A stretch of 64,000 nucleotides of DNA, taken from positions 62,001 to 126,000 of the forward strand of contig UQDP01000005.1 in NCBI GenBank assembly GCA_900539845.1. The letters are read 5' to 3'. Shown here piece by piece: positions 42,324-51,648 of the stretch (positions within the stretch are counted from its first letter, which is position 1; every line of letters begins with the position of its first letter). The notes below the pieces were generated by a model that ran no database searches, was not told the DNA's origin, and was given only the letters and a program-made list of their open reading frames with translations. The position numbers and the translations under genes were made by a program. Origin of the DNA: an uncultured Oscillospiraceae bacterium. GTDB lineage: Bacteria > Bacillota > Clostridia > Oscillospirales > Acutalibacteraceae.

Positions 42324-43538
42324 ATGGCATACGAAATTGAAGAAGCAAAAAGGCTGGTTATTGAAGCGGGGAAAAAACTGATAGAAACGGGTCTTATTGC
42401 CCGTACCTGGGGTAATGTTTCAGCCCGTATCTCAGATACCCAGTTCGTAATCACTCCTTCCGGCAGAGCGTATGAGACGCTTACGCCGGATGAGCTTGTT
42501 GTTGTAAATATTGATGACTGCTCCTATGAAGGCGATATAAAGCCTTCTTCGGAAAAAGGCGTTCATGCCGCCGCATACAGGCATCATCCCACAGTTGACT
42601 TTGTTATTCACACCCATCAGAAATATGCAACCATCGTCAGCATAACGGGCATGGAAATCAGAAATGTTTACAGTGATCTGCGGCCTGTTCTCGGTGACAA
42701 GGTTCCTGTTGCGGACTATGCAATGTCTACCACCGATTCACTGCGCAAAAAGGTTGAGATGTGCATAATGATGAATCCTGCCGCAAGGGCAATCATGCTT
42801 ATGCATCACGGCACGATTTGTATGGGCGACTCATATGAGCATGCTTTTGAGCTTGCGGATAAGCTTGAGGTCTGCTGCGAACGCGTTATAAAAGATAACT
42901 ATATGCGCTACTCATGGGCAGGAAAATATTCCGAGGATGATAAGCTCAATTTCTATCTCAAAAAAGCGGGAGCAGGCGCAATGCCGGAATCCATCTGCGA
43001 TCTCGGTTCTTCCGTCAGAAACGGAAATATGTTCACGCTTACAGTCGGTGAAGAGACGGTTGATGTTGATCTGGAGACTTGTCTCGGTATTAACGGCATC
43101 GCTCCGAAGTGCGCAAAGATCCATAAGGCAATTTACGATACCCTCAGTGTTTCCATGATCAAGCATATCACCAATCCATATGCCGTGGCTTATTCCTGCA
43201 CGGGAGAAGATATGAAGCCTATGATCGATGATTTTGCTCAGATCGTTGGCATTGATGTGAAAAACTGCGCTTGGATAGACGGTGATACAGATGACTGTGC
43301 CGCAAAGATCGGTAAGGCTGCATCAGGCAGAAACGCCGTTCTTATAGACGGCAACGGCGCAATGGTCTTCGGAAATGACTTAGGCGATATGCAGGCGCTT
43401 GAAATCATTATGGATAAGGGCTGTGAAGCGGCTGTTGATGTAAATCTCTTCAACCGTGAACACTATGTTCCGAAAATGGAATGTTTCCTTATGCGCACGG
43501 TTTATCTTGCTAAATACTCCAAGCAGATCAACAAATAA
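42324..43538 (+). CDS. Tandem class II aldolase/adducin family protein
   Basis: A 404-aa protein with two class II aldolase (AraD/FucA-like) lobes. The first lobe (about 1-215) is complete: GNVSARISD and ITPSGRAYETL bind phosphate, Glu77 is the acid, and His96, His98 (HTHQ) and His161 or His162 (LMHHGTICMG) bind zinc. The second lobe (about 230-400) keeps the fold (HKAIYDTL, NAVLIDGNGAMVFG) but lacks the HxH pair and looks non-catalytic. AAGGGGAAAGG precedes the ATG. With the FGGY kinase at 38052 it could cleave a phosphorylated ketose to dihydroxyacetone phosphate and an aldehyde; that pathway role is inferred. Confidence 0.88.
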   Translation: MAYEIEEAKRLVIEAGKKLIETGLIARTWGNVSARISDTQFVITPSGRAYETLTPDELVVVNIDDCSYEGDIKPSSEKGVHAAAYRHHPTVDFVIHTHQKYATIVSITGMEIRNVYSDLRPVLGDKVPVADYAMSTTDSLRKKVEMCIMMNPAARAIMLMHHGTICMGDSYEHAFELADKLEVCCERVIKDNYMRYSWAGKYSEDDKLNFYLKKAGAGAMPESICDLGSSVRNGNMFTLTVGEETVDVDLETCLGINGIAPKCAKIHKAIYDTLSVSMIKHITNPYAVAYSCTGEDMKPMIDDFAQIVGIDVKNCAWIDGDTDDCAAKIGKAASGRNAVLIDGNGAMVFGNDLGDMQALEIIMDKGCEAAVDVNLFNREHYVPKMECFLMRTVYLAKYSKQINK

Positions 43539-43589
43539 TTTGCCGCAAATGAATTTTTTCAAAGTTTTACAGTTTGCGGATTTTGCAAA

Positions 43590-43618
43590 TTGAATTTTAG
43601 CGAAAAATGTGGTATAAT
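43590..43618 (+). promoter_or_regulatory. Extended -10 promoter of the riboswitch-ATPase unit
   Basis: TTGAAT (43590-43595), 17-bp spacer, TGG-TATAAT (43610-43618); the start is expected at about 43625, at the first base pair of the riboswitch. Confidence 0.85.
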
Positions 43619-43625
43619 ACAATCA

Positions 43626-43754
43626 ATATGAGGGAGTAATTCCGCACGTATTTATATTGTGTGCGCTAAATCAACATCTTGCTTTTGTTAAGCTGGTTTA
43701 GTTTTAAAGAATGAGACTCGTATATGGTAGAAATACTATATACGGGTCTTTTTT
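43626..43754 (+). promoter_or_regulatory. yybP-ykoY manganese riboswitch with terminator
   Basis: P1 forms between ATATGAG (43626-43632) and CTCGTAT (43717-43723). The conserved GGAGTA follows the 5' arm (43633-43638), and GGTTTAG with GAATGAGA precedes the 3' arm, as in the yybP-ykoY family. The 3' P1 arm is also the base of the terminator stem (43715-43730/43734-43748, then T6). Metal-stabilised P1 would therefore prevent termination and switch the gene on. The regulated gene is a P-type cation ATPase, a classic target of this riboswitch. Confidence 0.85.
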
Positions 43755-43864
43755 AATAGCTGAACATATTGCTCGTTGCGGATTGCCCGTATTTCGTTTC
43801 CCGCTTGGCTGCCGCGGGTGCGAGTCGCTCTATTTTCGGCAGCCGGAAAGGCTTGGGATTTAAA

Positions 43865-46510
43865 ATGAAGGAATATCTCAGAGACAGCGAAGCCGTGCTT
43901 GGTGAGTATAAAAGTTCGCAGAGCGGTCTCAGTGAGCAGGAGGCTGCAAATCGGCTTGAAGAAAACGGCAGAAATAAGCTTCAGGAGGGTAAAAAAGAGT
44001 CTGTGCTGCACAGGTTTCTGATGGAGTTTACAGACCCGATGACGATTATCCTTATAGTTGCTGCCGTTGTTTCCGCTGTTACTTCCGTATATGAGCGTGA
44101 ATTTCCCGCAGACGTGATCATTATTCTGCTTGTTGTCATTATTAACGCGGTGCTTGGCGTTTATCAGGAGACCAAGGCTGAAAAAGCGATTGACGCGCTC
44201 CAGCAGATTGCCGCGGCAAAAAGCAAGGTTAAACGCGGCGGAAAGCTGCTGACTGTTCCTTCCGAAGAACTTGTTACAGGCGATGTTGTGGTTCTGGAAG
44301 CCGGAGACAGTGTGCCGGCGGACTGCCGCATTCTGGAATGCGCTTCCATGAAAATAGAGGAATCGGCACTGACCGGCGAATCCGTTCCTGTTGATAAGCA
44401 GTCCGAAACGCTTGCAGGCGAGAACGAGATCCCGCTTGGCGACAGAAAAAATATGTGTTATATGGGCTCAAGCGTAGTATACGGGCGCGGCGAAGCGGTC
44501 GTTACCGCCACCGGTATGAATACGGAAATGGGCAAGATAGCAGGCGCTCTCAATGACGCCAAGGAAGGCGAAACGCCTTTGCAGATAAAGCTCAATCAGC
44601 TGTCAAAAGTGCTTTCTTATCTCGTGCTCGGTATCTGTGTGTTCATATTCGCGTTTGATATCATTAAAACGATAACCAACGGTCAGGCGCTTACCTTTGA
44701 TACGATGCTGGATACCTTTATGGTAGCGGTCTCGCTTGCGGTCGCGGCGATCCCGGAAGGTCTTGCAACTGTCGTAACCATCGTGCTTTCCATGGGCGTA
44801 ACAAAAATGAGCAAGCGCAATGCGGTTATACGCCGGCTGACAGCCGTTGAAACACTCGGCTGCACACAGATCATCTGCTCCGATAAGACAGGAACGCTTA
44901 CCCAGAATAAGATGACGGTTACCGATTCAAGGGGGGACAGCGAAAAACTGACGGCGCAGGCAATGGCGTTGTGTTCAGACGCTGTGCTTGAGGACGGCGT
45001 GGTTAAAGGCGAGCCTACGGAGGCAGCGCTTGTTGACTGGGCAAATCGGCTTGAAATGCCGAAGCATGATCTTGAAGAGGAGTTTCCGCGTGTTGCCGAA
45101 GCACCGTTTGATTCCGAGAGAAAAATGATGTCAACCGTTCACGCCTCTCTCAATAAGGGATATATTCAGTATACAAAGGGCGCTCCCGATGTTGTGCTGG
45201 GAGTTTGCACGCAGGCGCTTGTGAACGGCAGAAGAGTACCGATGACGGATGAGATAAAGGAACAGATCCTTGCTCAGAACAAGGAAATGGCGGATAAGGC
45301 TCTGAGGGTGCTGTGTGTTGCTATGAAAGCGTACAGTTCCCTGCCGGAGGACACTTCCGCTGAATCGCTCGAAAAAGAACTATGCTATATAGGTCTTGCC
45401 GGAATGATTGATCCCATCCGCCCCGAGGCGCTTGCCGCCATTAAGGAAGCGCAGGCTGCCGGAATCAGACCCGTAATGATCACCGGCGACCATAAGGACA
45501 CGGCTGTGGCAATAGCAAAGGAACTCGGAATCGCAACCGATGAATCGCAGGCTGTAACAGGTGTTGAGCTTAACGAGATCTCAGACGAGCAGCTTGAGCG
45601 TGATATTGAGAAATACAGCGTTTATGCCCGTGTTCAGCCGGAGCACAAGGTAAGAATAGTCAATGCCTGGCGCAAGAACGGCAAGGTAACGGCGATGACG
45701 GGTGACGGCGTTAACGACGCTCCGTCTATTAAAAACGCGGATATAGGCATAGGAATGGGAATCACGGGTACGGATGTAACCAAGAATGTTGCCGATATGG
45801 TGCTTGCGGACGATAACTTCGCAACAATTGTTGCCGCTGTTGAGGAAGGACGCAGAATCTACGATAATATCAGAAAATCCATACAGTTTTTGCTCTCCTC
45901 GAATCTTTCGGAAGTGCTCACTATCTTTATTGCCACACTTGCAGGTTTTGTTGTGCTTGAGCCTGTTCATCTGCTGTGGATCAATCTGATAACCGATTCA
46001 TTCCCCGCAATGGCGCTCGGTGTTGAAAAAGGCGAGCCGGACATTATGCGCCGTGCACCCAGAAACAGCAAGGACGGCATTTTTGCCGGCGGAATGGGTA
46101 TCGACGTTGTTTGGCAGGGTGCAATGGTCTCGGTTGTGACGCTGCTTGCTTACTATGCGGGTATGCATCTTGCGCACGGAACGGAAGAATTCATTCACCA
46201 AAACGGTATGACGATGGCGTTTCTGACTCTTTCACTTGCAGAGATCTTCCATTCGTTCAATATGCGATCCAGGCGTGAATCTATTTTCAGACTGAAAACA
46301 CACAATAAGTTTTTATACGGCGCAATGGCGCTCAGCCTTATTCTTACAACGCTTGTAATCTATGTTCCTTTCCTTGCAAACGCTTTTGATTTCGCGGCTA
46401 TTTCCGCCCTTGAGTATGCAATCTCGGTTTTGCTTGCTTTCATGGTTATCCCGGTCGTTGAGATCGTAAAACTGATTCAGCGTAAAATAACAGCATCCAA
46501 ACTGAAATAA
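43865..46510 (+). CDS. P-type cation-transporting ATPase, probably Mn2+/Ca2+ exporter
   Basis: An 881-aa P2-type pump with about ten membrane helices. ALTGESVPVD (actuator TGES), ICSDKTGTLTQNKMT (phosphorylated Asp), KGAPDVVL (nucleotide site) and MTGDGVNDAPSIKNADIGI (hinge) are intact. Helix M4 has VAAIPEGL and M6 has NLITDSFPAMALGVE, as in SERCA/PMCA-like pumps. The controlling riboswitch argues for manganese efflux as the physiological role, with calcium as an alternative. ATG 43865 begins a normal N-terminus (MKEYLRDSEAVL). An upstream frame to 43769 would translate the 110-nt leader after the terminator, which holds a GGCTGCCG/CGGCAGCC stem and is probably untranslated. Confidence 0.94.
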   Translation: MKEYLRDSEAVLGEYKSSQSGLSEQEAANRLEENGRNKLQEGKKESVLHRFLMEFTDPMTIILIVAAVVSAVTSVYEREFPADVIIILLVVIINAVLGVYQETKAEKAIDALQQIAAAKSKVKRGGKLLTVPSEELVTGDVVVLEAGDSVPADCRILECASMKIEESALTGESVPVDKQSETLAGENEIPLGDRKNMCYMGSSVVYGRGEAVVTATGMNTEMGKIAGALNDAKEGETPLQIKLNQLSKVLSYLVLGICVFIFAFDIIKTITNGQALTFDTMLDTFMVAVSLAVAAIPEGLATVVTIVLSMGVTKMSKRNAVIRRLTAVETLGCTQIICSDKTGTLTQNKMTVTDSRGDSEKLTAQAMALCSDAVLEDGVVKGEPTEAALVDWANRLEMPKHDLEEEFPRVAEAPFDSERKMMSTVHASLNKGYIQYTKGAPDVVLGVCTQALVNGRRVPMTDEIKEQILAQNKEMADKALRVLCVAMKAYSSLPEDTSAESLEKELCYIGLAGMIDPIRPEALAAIKEAQAAGIRPVMITGDHKDTAVAIAKELGIATDESQAVTGVELNEISDEQLERDIEKYSVYARVQPEHKVRIVNAWRKNGKVTAMTGDGVNDAPSIKNADIGIGMGITGTDVTKNVADMVLADDNFATIVAAVEEGRRIYDNIRKSIQFLLSSNLSEVLTIFIATLAGFVVLEPVHLLWINLITDSFPAMALGVEKGEPDIMRRAPRNSKDGIFAGGMGIDVVWQGAMVSVVTLLAYYAGMHLAHGTEEFIHQNGMTMAFLTLSLAEIFHSFNMRSRRESIFRLKTHNKFLYGAMALSLILTTLVIYVPFLANAFDFAAISALEYAISVLLAFMVIPVVEIVKLIQRKITASKLK

Positions 46511-46523
46511 CGTTTGCTTAACT

Positions 46524-46553
46524 CCCCCGGTCATTGCGGCCGGGGCGTTTTTG
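46524..46553 (+). terminator. Intrinsic terminator after the ATPase gene
   Basis: The GC-rich stem CCCCGG/CCGGGG (extended by two pairs) is followed by CGTTTTTG. Confidence 0.85.
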
Positions 46554-46641
46554 TTCGCTTACCATTCTTATCGCGTATTTCTTTTATTTTTTTCTTTATA
46601 TTTTAAATTATATATGCTATTATATACAGTGGTGATTTATA

Positions 46642-47997
46642 TTGGCGCTCGGAAAGAACGATGAGATCAAACTGAATATCGATTGTGTAACTCCTCTCGG
46701 CAGCGCCTTGGGCAGATATAACGGTATGGCGGTATTTGTCAATAATGCCGTGCCGGGTGATGAAATCATTGCTCATATCATCAAAACAACCAAAAATTAC
46801 GCAGTGGGCGTCGTGAAAGAAATTCTTTCACCGTCTGCCTTCAGAATCGTGTCTGACTGCCCTGTTTCCGATAAATGCGGCGGCTGTTCGTTCAGGAATA
46901 TGGATTACAAAGCGGAGCTTGCCGCCAAAAAGGATTTTGTTCAGCAGAATATACGCAGGATAGGGCATCTGGATCTTGCGGTCAGTGAAATCGTAGGCGC
47001 CGATGATACCCTGCATTACAGAAACAAGGCGCAATACCCTGTAAGAATAGAAAACGGCGCTTTCACGGCGGGCTTCTATGCTTTTAAAAGTCATCGGGTG
47101 ATCCCGGCAGATAACTGCCGCATACAGCCGAAGGATTTTGAACGGGGAATCAGGGCGTTTGAAAAGTGGGCGCTTGAAAGCGGTGTGGATTCTTATGATG
47201 AAAAGACCGGCAGGGGGTTTTTGCGCCATATCTATTTCCGCAAGGCGTTCGCCACAGGCGAGATCATGGCATGCGCCGTCATAAACGGCGAAACTCTGCC
47301 TAAATCGGAATATCTTGTATCCCTTTTAAAAAACGCGCTGCCGAACCTTAAAAGCGCAGCAGTTAATATAAATAAAGACAAAACCAATGTTATCCTCGGC
47401 ACAAAAACCAAGATCATATGGGGCAGTGATAAAATAACGGATATCCTGCTCGGCAAAAAGTTTGTTATCTCGCCCGAAAGTTTTTACCAGGTCAATCACG
47501 ACCAGTGTGAAAAGCTGTATTCCTGCGTTGCTGAATTCGCGGAACTGACCGGGTGTGAGACCGTGCTTGATATGTACTGCGGAGCAGGAACTATAGGACT
47601 GACGCTTGCCGATAAATGCAAAATGCTGTACGGAGTGGAGATCGTGGAATCCGCTGTGAAGAATGCTCGTGTAAACGCAGAGATAAACGGCATAGAAAAC
47701 GCCGAGTTCATCTGCGCGGACGCGTTTGAGGGTGCAAAAATACTGACCGATAAAGGCGTAAAACCTGATGTGGTCATAGTCGATCCTCCGCGAAAGGGCT
47801 GTCAGAAAGAGCTGTTCGACGTAATTGAATGCTTGGGCGCGGAAAAAATTGTGTATGTTTCCTGCAACAGTGCCACGCTTGCCCGCGATCTGGAGATATT
47901 AAACAAAAAGGGCTATCGCCCCGAACGCCTGAAAGCCTTTGACCTCTTTCCCAGAACAGCGCATGTGGAAAGCTGTTGCTTGTTGGTTAAAGAATGA
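46642..47997 (+). CDS. 23S rRNA (uracil-C5)-methyltransferase, RlmD/RumA type
   Basis: A 451-aa SAM-dependent RNA methyltransferase. An N-terminal TRAM domain (about 1-60) is followed by the iron-sulfur cluster motif CPVSDKCGGCSF, a central RNA-binding domain, and the methyltransferase fold with VLDMYCGAGTIGLTLA. IVDPPRKGC and VSCNSATLARDL carry the catalytic Cys and motif X residues. Start is TTG 46642, with GTGGTGA upstream. RlmCD (dual specificity) in Firmicutes is equally possible. It overlaps the following MGMT-like gene by ATGA. Confidence 0.92.
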   Translation: MALGKNDEIKLNIDCVTPLGSALGRYNGMAVFVNNAVPGDEIIAHIIKTTKNYAVGVVKEILSPSAFRIVSDCPVSDKCGGCSFRNMDYKAELAAKKDFVQQNIRRIGHLDLAVSEIVGADDTLHYRNKAQYPVRIENGAFTAGFYAFKSHRVIPADNCRIQPKDFERGIRAFEKWALESGVDSYDEKTGRGFLRHIYFRKAFATGEIMACAVINGETLPKSEYLVSLLKNALPNLKSAAVNINKDKTNVILGTKTKIIWGSDKITDILLGKKFVISPESFYQVNHDQCEKLYSCVAEFAELTGCETVLDMYCGAGTIGLTLADKCKMLYGVEIVESAVKNARVNAEINGIENAEFICADAFEGAKILTDKGVKPDVVIVDPPRKGCQKELFDVIECLGAEKIVYVSCNSATLARDLEILNKKGYRPERLKAFDLFPRTAHVESCCLLVKE

Positions 47998-48308
47998 GTA
48001 TGAAAAAAGTGCTTGATGAAAGGCTGATATATGAGATCTTGTCCGTTGTGGAGGAGATACCTGAGGGTAAGGTGGCTACATACGGTCAGATCGCGCGGCT
48101 GATAGGCAGGGATAAAAACGCAAGGCTCGTTGGAAGAGTGATCGGTATGTCCGAGTTTTACGGTGATTACCCTTGCCACCGAGTGGTGAACTTTGCCGGA
48201 AGGACCGCCCCCGGATGGGTACAGCAGCGTTTCCTTTTAGAACGCGAGGGCGTGAAATTCAGGGCGGACGGCTGTGTGGATATGAAAAAATACCGTTGGG
48301 ACTGCTGA
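47994..48308 (+). CDS. MGMT-family O6-alkylguanine-DNA alkyltransferase domain protein
   Basis: A 104-aa protein made of only the DNA-binding/active-site domain of Ada/MGMT. EEIPEGKVATYGQIARLIGRDKNARLVGRVI (interrupted here after 20 residues: EEIPEGKVATYGQIARLIGR) is the helix-turn-helix. The active-site segment is YPCHRVVNFAGR, with the acceptor Cys present, unlike ATL proteins, which have Trp there. The N-terminal RNase H-like half of full MGMT is missing by design. It overlaps the RlmD-like gene by 4 bp. It may repair alkylated bases or act as an ATL-like lesion sensor. Confidence 0.88.
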   Translation: MSMKKVLDERLIYEILSVVEEIPEGKVATYGQIARLIGRDKNARLVGRVIGMSEFYGDYPCHRVVNFAGRTAPGWVQQRFLLEREGVKFRADGCVDMKKYRWDC

Positions 48309-48398
48309 ACTCCATTTTTGATTCAGATGCTGAAAAAATTTTGTATTTTTTAAAATACAGTATATAATAAAACAATTATTTCCGAAAGGATTGATGAA

Positions 48399-48665
48399 AT
48401 GAAACTCAACAGGGATATTATGCTCGGCAATATTGACGGCAGGGATTTTGCCATTGCAACAGGCGAGCTTGCAAAAAGCTTCAACGGGATCATCAATAAT
48501 AATCCCAGTGCCAATTTTATATTCAATCTGCTTAAAACAGAGCAGACGGAGGACAGCATTGTTGAAGCCATGCTTGAAAAATATGACGCTCCCGAGGCCG
48601 TTATCCGAGCCGATGTGCGCGAACTTCTGGATATGATCAGAAAAGCGGGGATACTGGAAGAATAA
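48399..48665 (+). CDS. PqqD-like RiPP recognition element protein
   Basis: An 88-aa winged-helix protein of the PqqD family, which binds leader peptides of ribosomally made natural products and hands them to tailoring enzymes. MLGNIDGRDFAIATGELAKSF begins the beta-hairpin (first 20 residues quoted at most), and FIFNLLKTEQTEDSIVEAML and VRELLDMIRKAGIL are the helices. GAAAGGATT precedes the ATG. It is coupled by TAATG to a nucleotidyltransferase-like gene. No radical SAM or other peptide-modifying enzyme is adjacent, so it may be an orphan or serve a precursor elsewhere. Confidence 0.8.
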   Translation: MKLNRDIMLGNIDGRDFAIATGELAKSFNGIINNNPSANFIFNLLKTEQTEDSIVEAMLEKYDAPEAVIRADVRELLDMIRKAGILEE

Positions 48666-49816
48666 TGAGGATGGATCTGAACAGCAGAGAAACCGAATAT
48701 CTGTTATGCGTTCTGCGCGCGGCAGTAAAAGGCACCAAAGCCGAAAAACCGCCCGAAAGCATGGACTGGAACGCCTTTTTGAAGCTTTCAAAAAAGCAGG
48801 AGGTTTATTCGATCGTTGCGCAGACTGTGGATTTTAAATATCTGCCCGCGGATATCGCAGGCGAACTCAACGATTATTCAAAAAGCGAGCTCGTGCGCCT
48901 TATAGCCATGCAGAATGAGCTGAATGCCATAAAGTCCAAACTCGCTGAAAACGGTATAAAATATATGCTGCTCAAAGGCGCGGTTGTAAGAAACTATTAT
49001 CCCAAACAGAGCATGCGCCAGATGAGCGACATTGATATTCTGTATGATCCCGATAAACGGGAAGCGCTGCTTGCTCTGATGAACGCAAGAGGATACACGC
49101 TTATTTCAAACGGCGGTAATTCGGATGATTTTACTAAAAAACCGTATTATACTTTTGAGTTTCACCGTGAACTGTTCAAAGACGCTTACGGCTTCTGCCC
49201 GGATTTTTCATTTGTGTGGAGTCATGCGCAGAAGTTATCGGATCATACGTTTGAATATATTATGAGCGCCGAAGATCTGTATCTTCACCATGTTGCTCAT
49301 ATGTATAAGCATTATCTTTTCGGCGGTTTTGGTATACGGTTTATTGTTGATACCTATCTTATCCTGAAAAACGCCGGAGAAGGTATGAGCAGGGATTATA
49401 TATCCCGGAAGCTTGCCGAAATGAAGCTAACTGATTTTGAAGATGAAGTGCGCGGATTTTCATTTTCACTGTTTGAGAACCGCGCTTTGACTGATAAACA
49501 GCGCGCGTTTTTCAATACAGCCCTTGTTTACGGAATCTACGGCTCAAATAAAACAAACGTTGACGAGGCGTATAAAAACTATAAAAACAATAAAGGCGGC
49601 AATACTTTCGGATATTTTATAAGCAGGATATTTCCGGCAGCCGCACAAATGAAAAGTATGTATCCAAAGCTTAACAAGCACCCTGTGCTCTTGGGGTTTT
49701 ATTATTTCAAAAGACTTTTTGAGAAAGCTTTTTCTTCAAAAGATAAGGTCAGAAATGAGATCAAAACGGTAAAACGGCTCGAAAAAGAGCAAAAAAATCA
49801 TAACAGAGGTAAATAA
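48665..49816 (+). CDS. Uncharacterised nucleotidyltransferase-fold protein (NTP_transf_5 type)
   Basis: A 383-aa protein. [15 protein letters not shown] and [19 protein letters not shown] match the LKG...Y....R...DID pattern of the uncharacterised nucleotidyltransferase family often encoded beside PqqD proteins in peptide or exopolysaccharide clusters. The two Asp of DID would bind metal. The C-terminus is basic ([14 protein letters not shown]). ATG 48665 overlaps the PqqD stop (TAATG), so the two are translationally coupled; a second ATG at 48671 is possible. Its substrate is unknown. lepA follows 1 bp after the stop. Confidence 0.8.
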   Translation: MRMDLNSRETEYLLCVLRAAVKGTKAEKPPESMDWNAFLKLSKKQEVYSIVAQTVDFKYLPADIAGELNDYSKSELVRLIAMQNELNAIKSKLAENGIKYMLLKGAVVRNYYPKQSMRQMSDIDILYDPDKREALLALMNARGYTLISNGGNSDDFTKKPYYTFEFHRELFKDAYGFCPDFSFVWSHAQKLSDHTFEYIMSAEDLYLHHVAHMYKHYLFGGFGIRFIVDTYLILKNAGEGMSRDYISRKLAEMKLTDFEDEVRGFSFSLFENRALTDKQRAFFNTALVYGIYGSNKTNVDEAYKNYKNNKGGNTFGYFISRIFPAAAQMKSMYPKLNKHPVLLGFYYFKRLFEKAFSSKDKVRNEIKTVKRLEKEQKNHNRGK

Positions 49817-49817
49817 A

Positions 49818-51635
49818 TTGTCCGCAAATAAGAAGAACATAAGAAACTTTTCAATAATAGCCCATATAGATCATGGCAAGTCCACCCTTGCCGACCGGCT
49901 TTTAGAATTGACGCAGTCCGTTGAAAAGCGGGATATGCAGGAGCAGATACTGGATGACATGGATCTTGAGCGAGAGCGCGGAATAACGATCAAGGCGCAT
50001 GCCGTTAAGCTGGATTATACGGCTCAAAACGGTGAAAAATATGAATTTAACCTGATAGATACGCCGGGACATGTCGATTTTAACTATGAGGTCTCACGTT
50101 CCCTTGCCGCCTGCGAGGGGGCGCTGCTTATCGTTGACGCGTCTCAGGGTGTGGAGGCGCAGACTCTTGCAAACACATATCTTGCGCTGGATCATGATCT
50201 CGATATCCTGCCGGTGATTAATAAGATCGATCTGCCGGCAGCTCATCCGCAGGAGGTTGCTGAAGAGGTGGAGGACGTTATAGGTATACCATGCCTTGAT
50301 GCGCCGAGAGTATCCGCTAAAACAGGGGAAAATGTGGAGCAGATCCTTGAATATATCGTCAACGAGATCAGACCGCCTGAGGGCGATGAGAACAAGCCGC
50401 TCAAAGCGCTTATCTTTGATTCGGTCTACGATTCATACCGCGGCGTAATTGTTTATGTGAGAATTATGGACGGCAGAATCAAAGCCGGCGATACGATGCG
50501 TATGATGGCTACGGGAGCCGAATTTAATGTTGTTGAGGTCGGATATATGCGTGCGACTTCCATGGAGAAAGCAGACGAGCTTTCCGCCGGCGAGGTAGGG
50601 TATATTACGGCTTCCATCAAAACCGTGAACGACGCTCGTGTCGGCGATACCGTAACGCTTGCGTCCGATCCCGCCGCAGAGGCGCTACCGGGTTACAGAA
50701 AAGTCAATCCAATGGTGTTCTGCGGTGTTTATCCGGCGGACGGCGCTGATTATGAGGCGCTCAGAGACGCGCTAGAAAAGCTGCAGCTCAATGACGCGTC
50801 GCTTTCCTTTGAGCCGGAGACATCGGGCGCGCTCGGATTCGGTTTTCGCTGCGGATTTTTAGGACTTTTGCACCTTGAAATCATTCAGGAAAGGCTGGAA
50901 AGGGAATATAATCTTGACCTTGTTACGACCGTGCCGAGCGTTGTGTATAAGATTTATATGACGGACGGTTCTATGCTTGAAATAGACAATCCTACCAATT
51001 ATCCCGATCCGGCGAATATTGACTACTGCGAAGAGCCGTTCTGCAACGCAAGCATTTATGCCCCAAGTGAATTTGTGGGCACGATTATGGATATGTGTCA
51101 GGACAGGCGCGGCATATTTAAAAATATGACTTATATCACGCCGGACAGGGTCGATATCAGCTATGAACTGCCGCTCAATGAAATCATTTACGATTTCTTT
51201 GACGCGCTTAAATCCCGCACAAGGGGATATGCTTCTTTTGATTATGAGATATCGGAATACCGCCAAAGCAAGCTGGTTAAGGTAGACGTGCTGCTCAACG
51301 GTGAGATCATAGACGCGCTGTCTTTCATCATTCACGCGGACAAGGCTTATCCGCGCGCAAGAAAGATAGCCGAGAAGCTCAAGGAGCATATTCCGCGCCA
51401 CCTTTTTGAAATTCCGATACAGGTTGCCATCGGCGGCAAGGTCATTGCAAGGGAAACCGTTAAGGCGCTGCGCAAGGATGTGCTTGCCAAATGCTACGGC
51501 GGTGATGTTACAAGAAAAAAGAAACTGCTTGAAAAGCAGAAAGAGGGCAAAAAGCGAATGCGCCGTTTCGGCTCGGTGGAAGTGCCGCAGGAGGCGTTTA
51601 TGGCAGTTCTCAAGCTCTCTTCGGATGATGAATAA
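49818..51635 (+). CDS. lepA: Elongation factor 4 (LepA)
   Basis: A 605-aa ribosome-associated translational GTPase that acts on stalled or mistranslocated ribosomes. G1 is [15 protein letters not shown]2 is [10 protein letters not shown]3 is DTPGHVDF and G4 is NKIDLP. LepA-specific segments are [18 protein letters not shown] and the C-terminal domain with [38 protein letters not shown] and [11 protein letters not shown]. Length is normal. The start codon is TTG 49818 with AGAGGT upstream. It is followed by methyltransferase genes in the same direction. Confidence 0.98.
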   Translation: MSANKKNIRNFSIIAHIDHGKSTLADRLLELTQSVEKRDMQEQILDDMDLERERGITIKAHAVKLDYTAQNGEKYEFNLIDTPGHVDFNYEVSRSLAACEGALLIVDASQGVEAQTLANTYLALDHDLDILPVINKIDLPAAHPQEVAEEVEDVIGIPCLDAPRVSAKTGENVEQILEYIVNEIRPPEGDENKPLKALIFDSVYDSYRGVIVYVRIMDGRIKAGDTMRMMATGAEFNVVEVGYMRATSMEKADELSAGEVGYITASIKTVNDARVGDTVTLASDPAAEALPGYRKVNPMVFCGVYPADGADYEALRDALEKLQLNDASLSFEPETSGALGFGFRCGFLGLLHLEIIQERLEREYNLDLVTTVPSVVYKIYMTDGSMLEIDNPTNYPDPANIDYCEEPFCNASIYAPSEFVGTIMDMCQDRRGIFKNMTYITPDRVDISYELPLNEIIYDFFDALKSRTRGYASFDYEISEYRQSKLVKVDVLLNGEIIDALSFIIHADKAYPRARKIAEKLKEHIPRHLFEIPIQVAIGGKVIARETVKALRKDVLAKCYGGDVTRKKKLLEKQKEGKKRMRRFGSVEVPQEAFMAVLKLSSDDE

Positions 51636-51648
51636 GGCAGGGTCTTTT

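Noticed and set aside
45581..45970. A 129-codon minus-strand frame inside the ATPase gene
   Set aside because: It overlaps the conserved GDGVND region of the pump on the opposite strand; no independent support.
50859..51401. A 180-codon minus-strand frame inside lepA
   Set aside because: Antisense shadow of a highly conserved gene.
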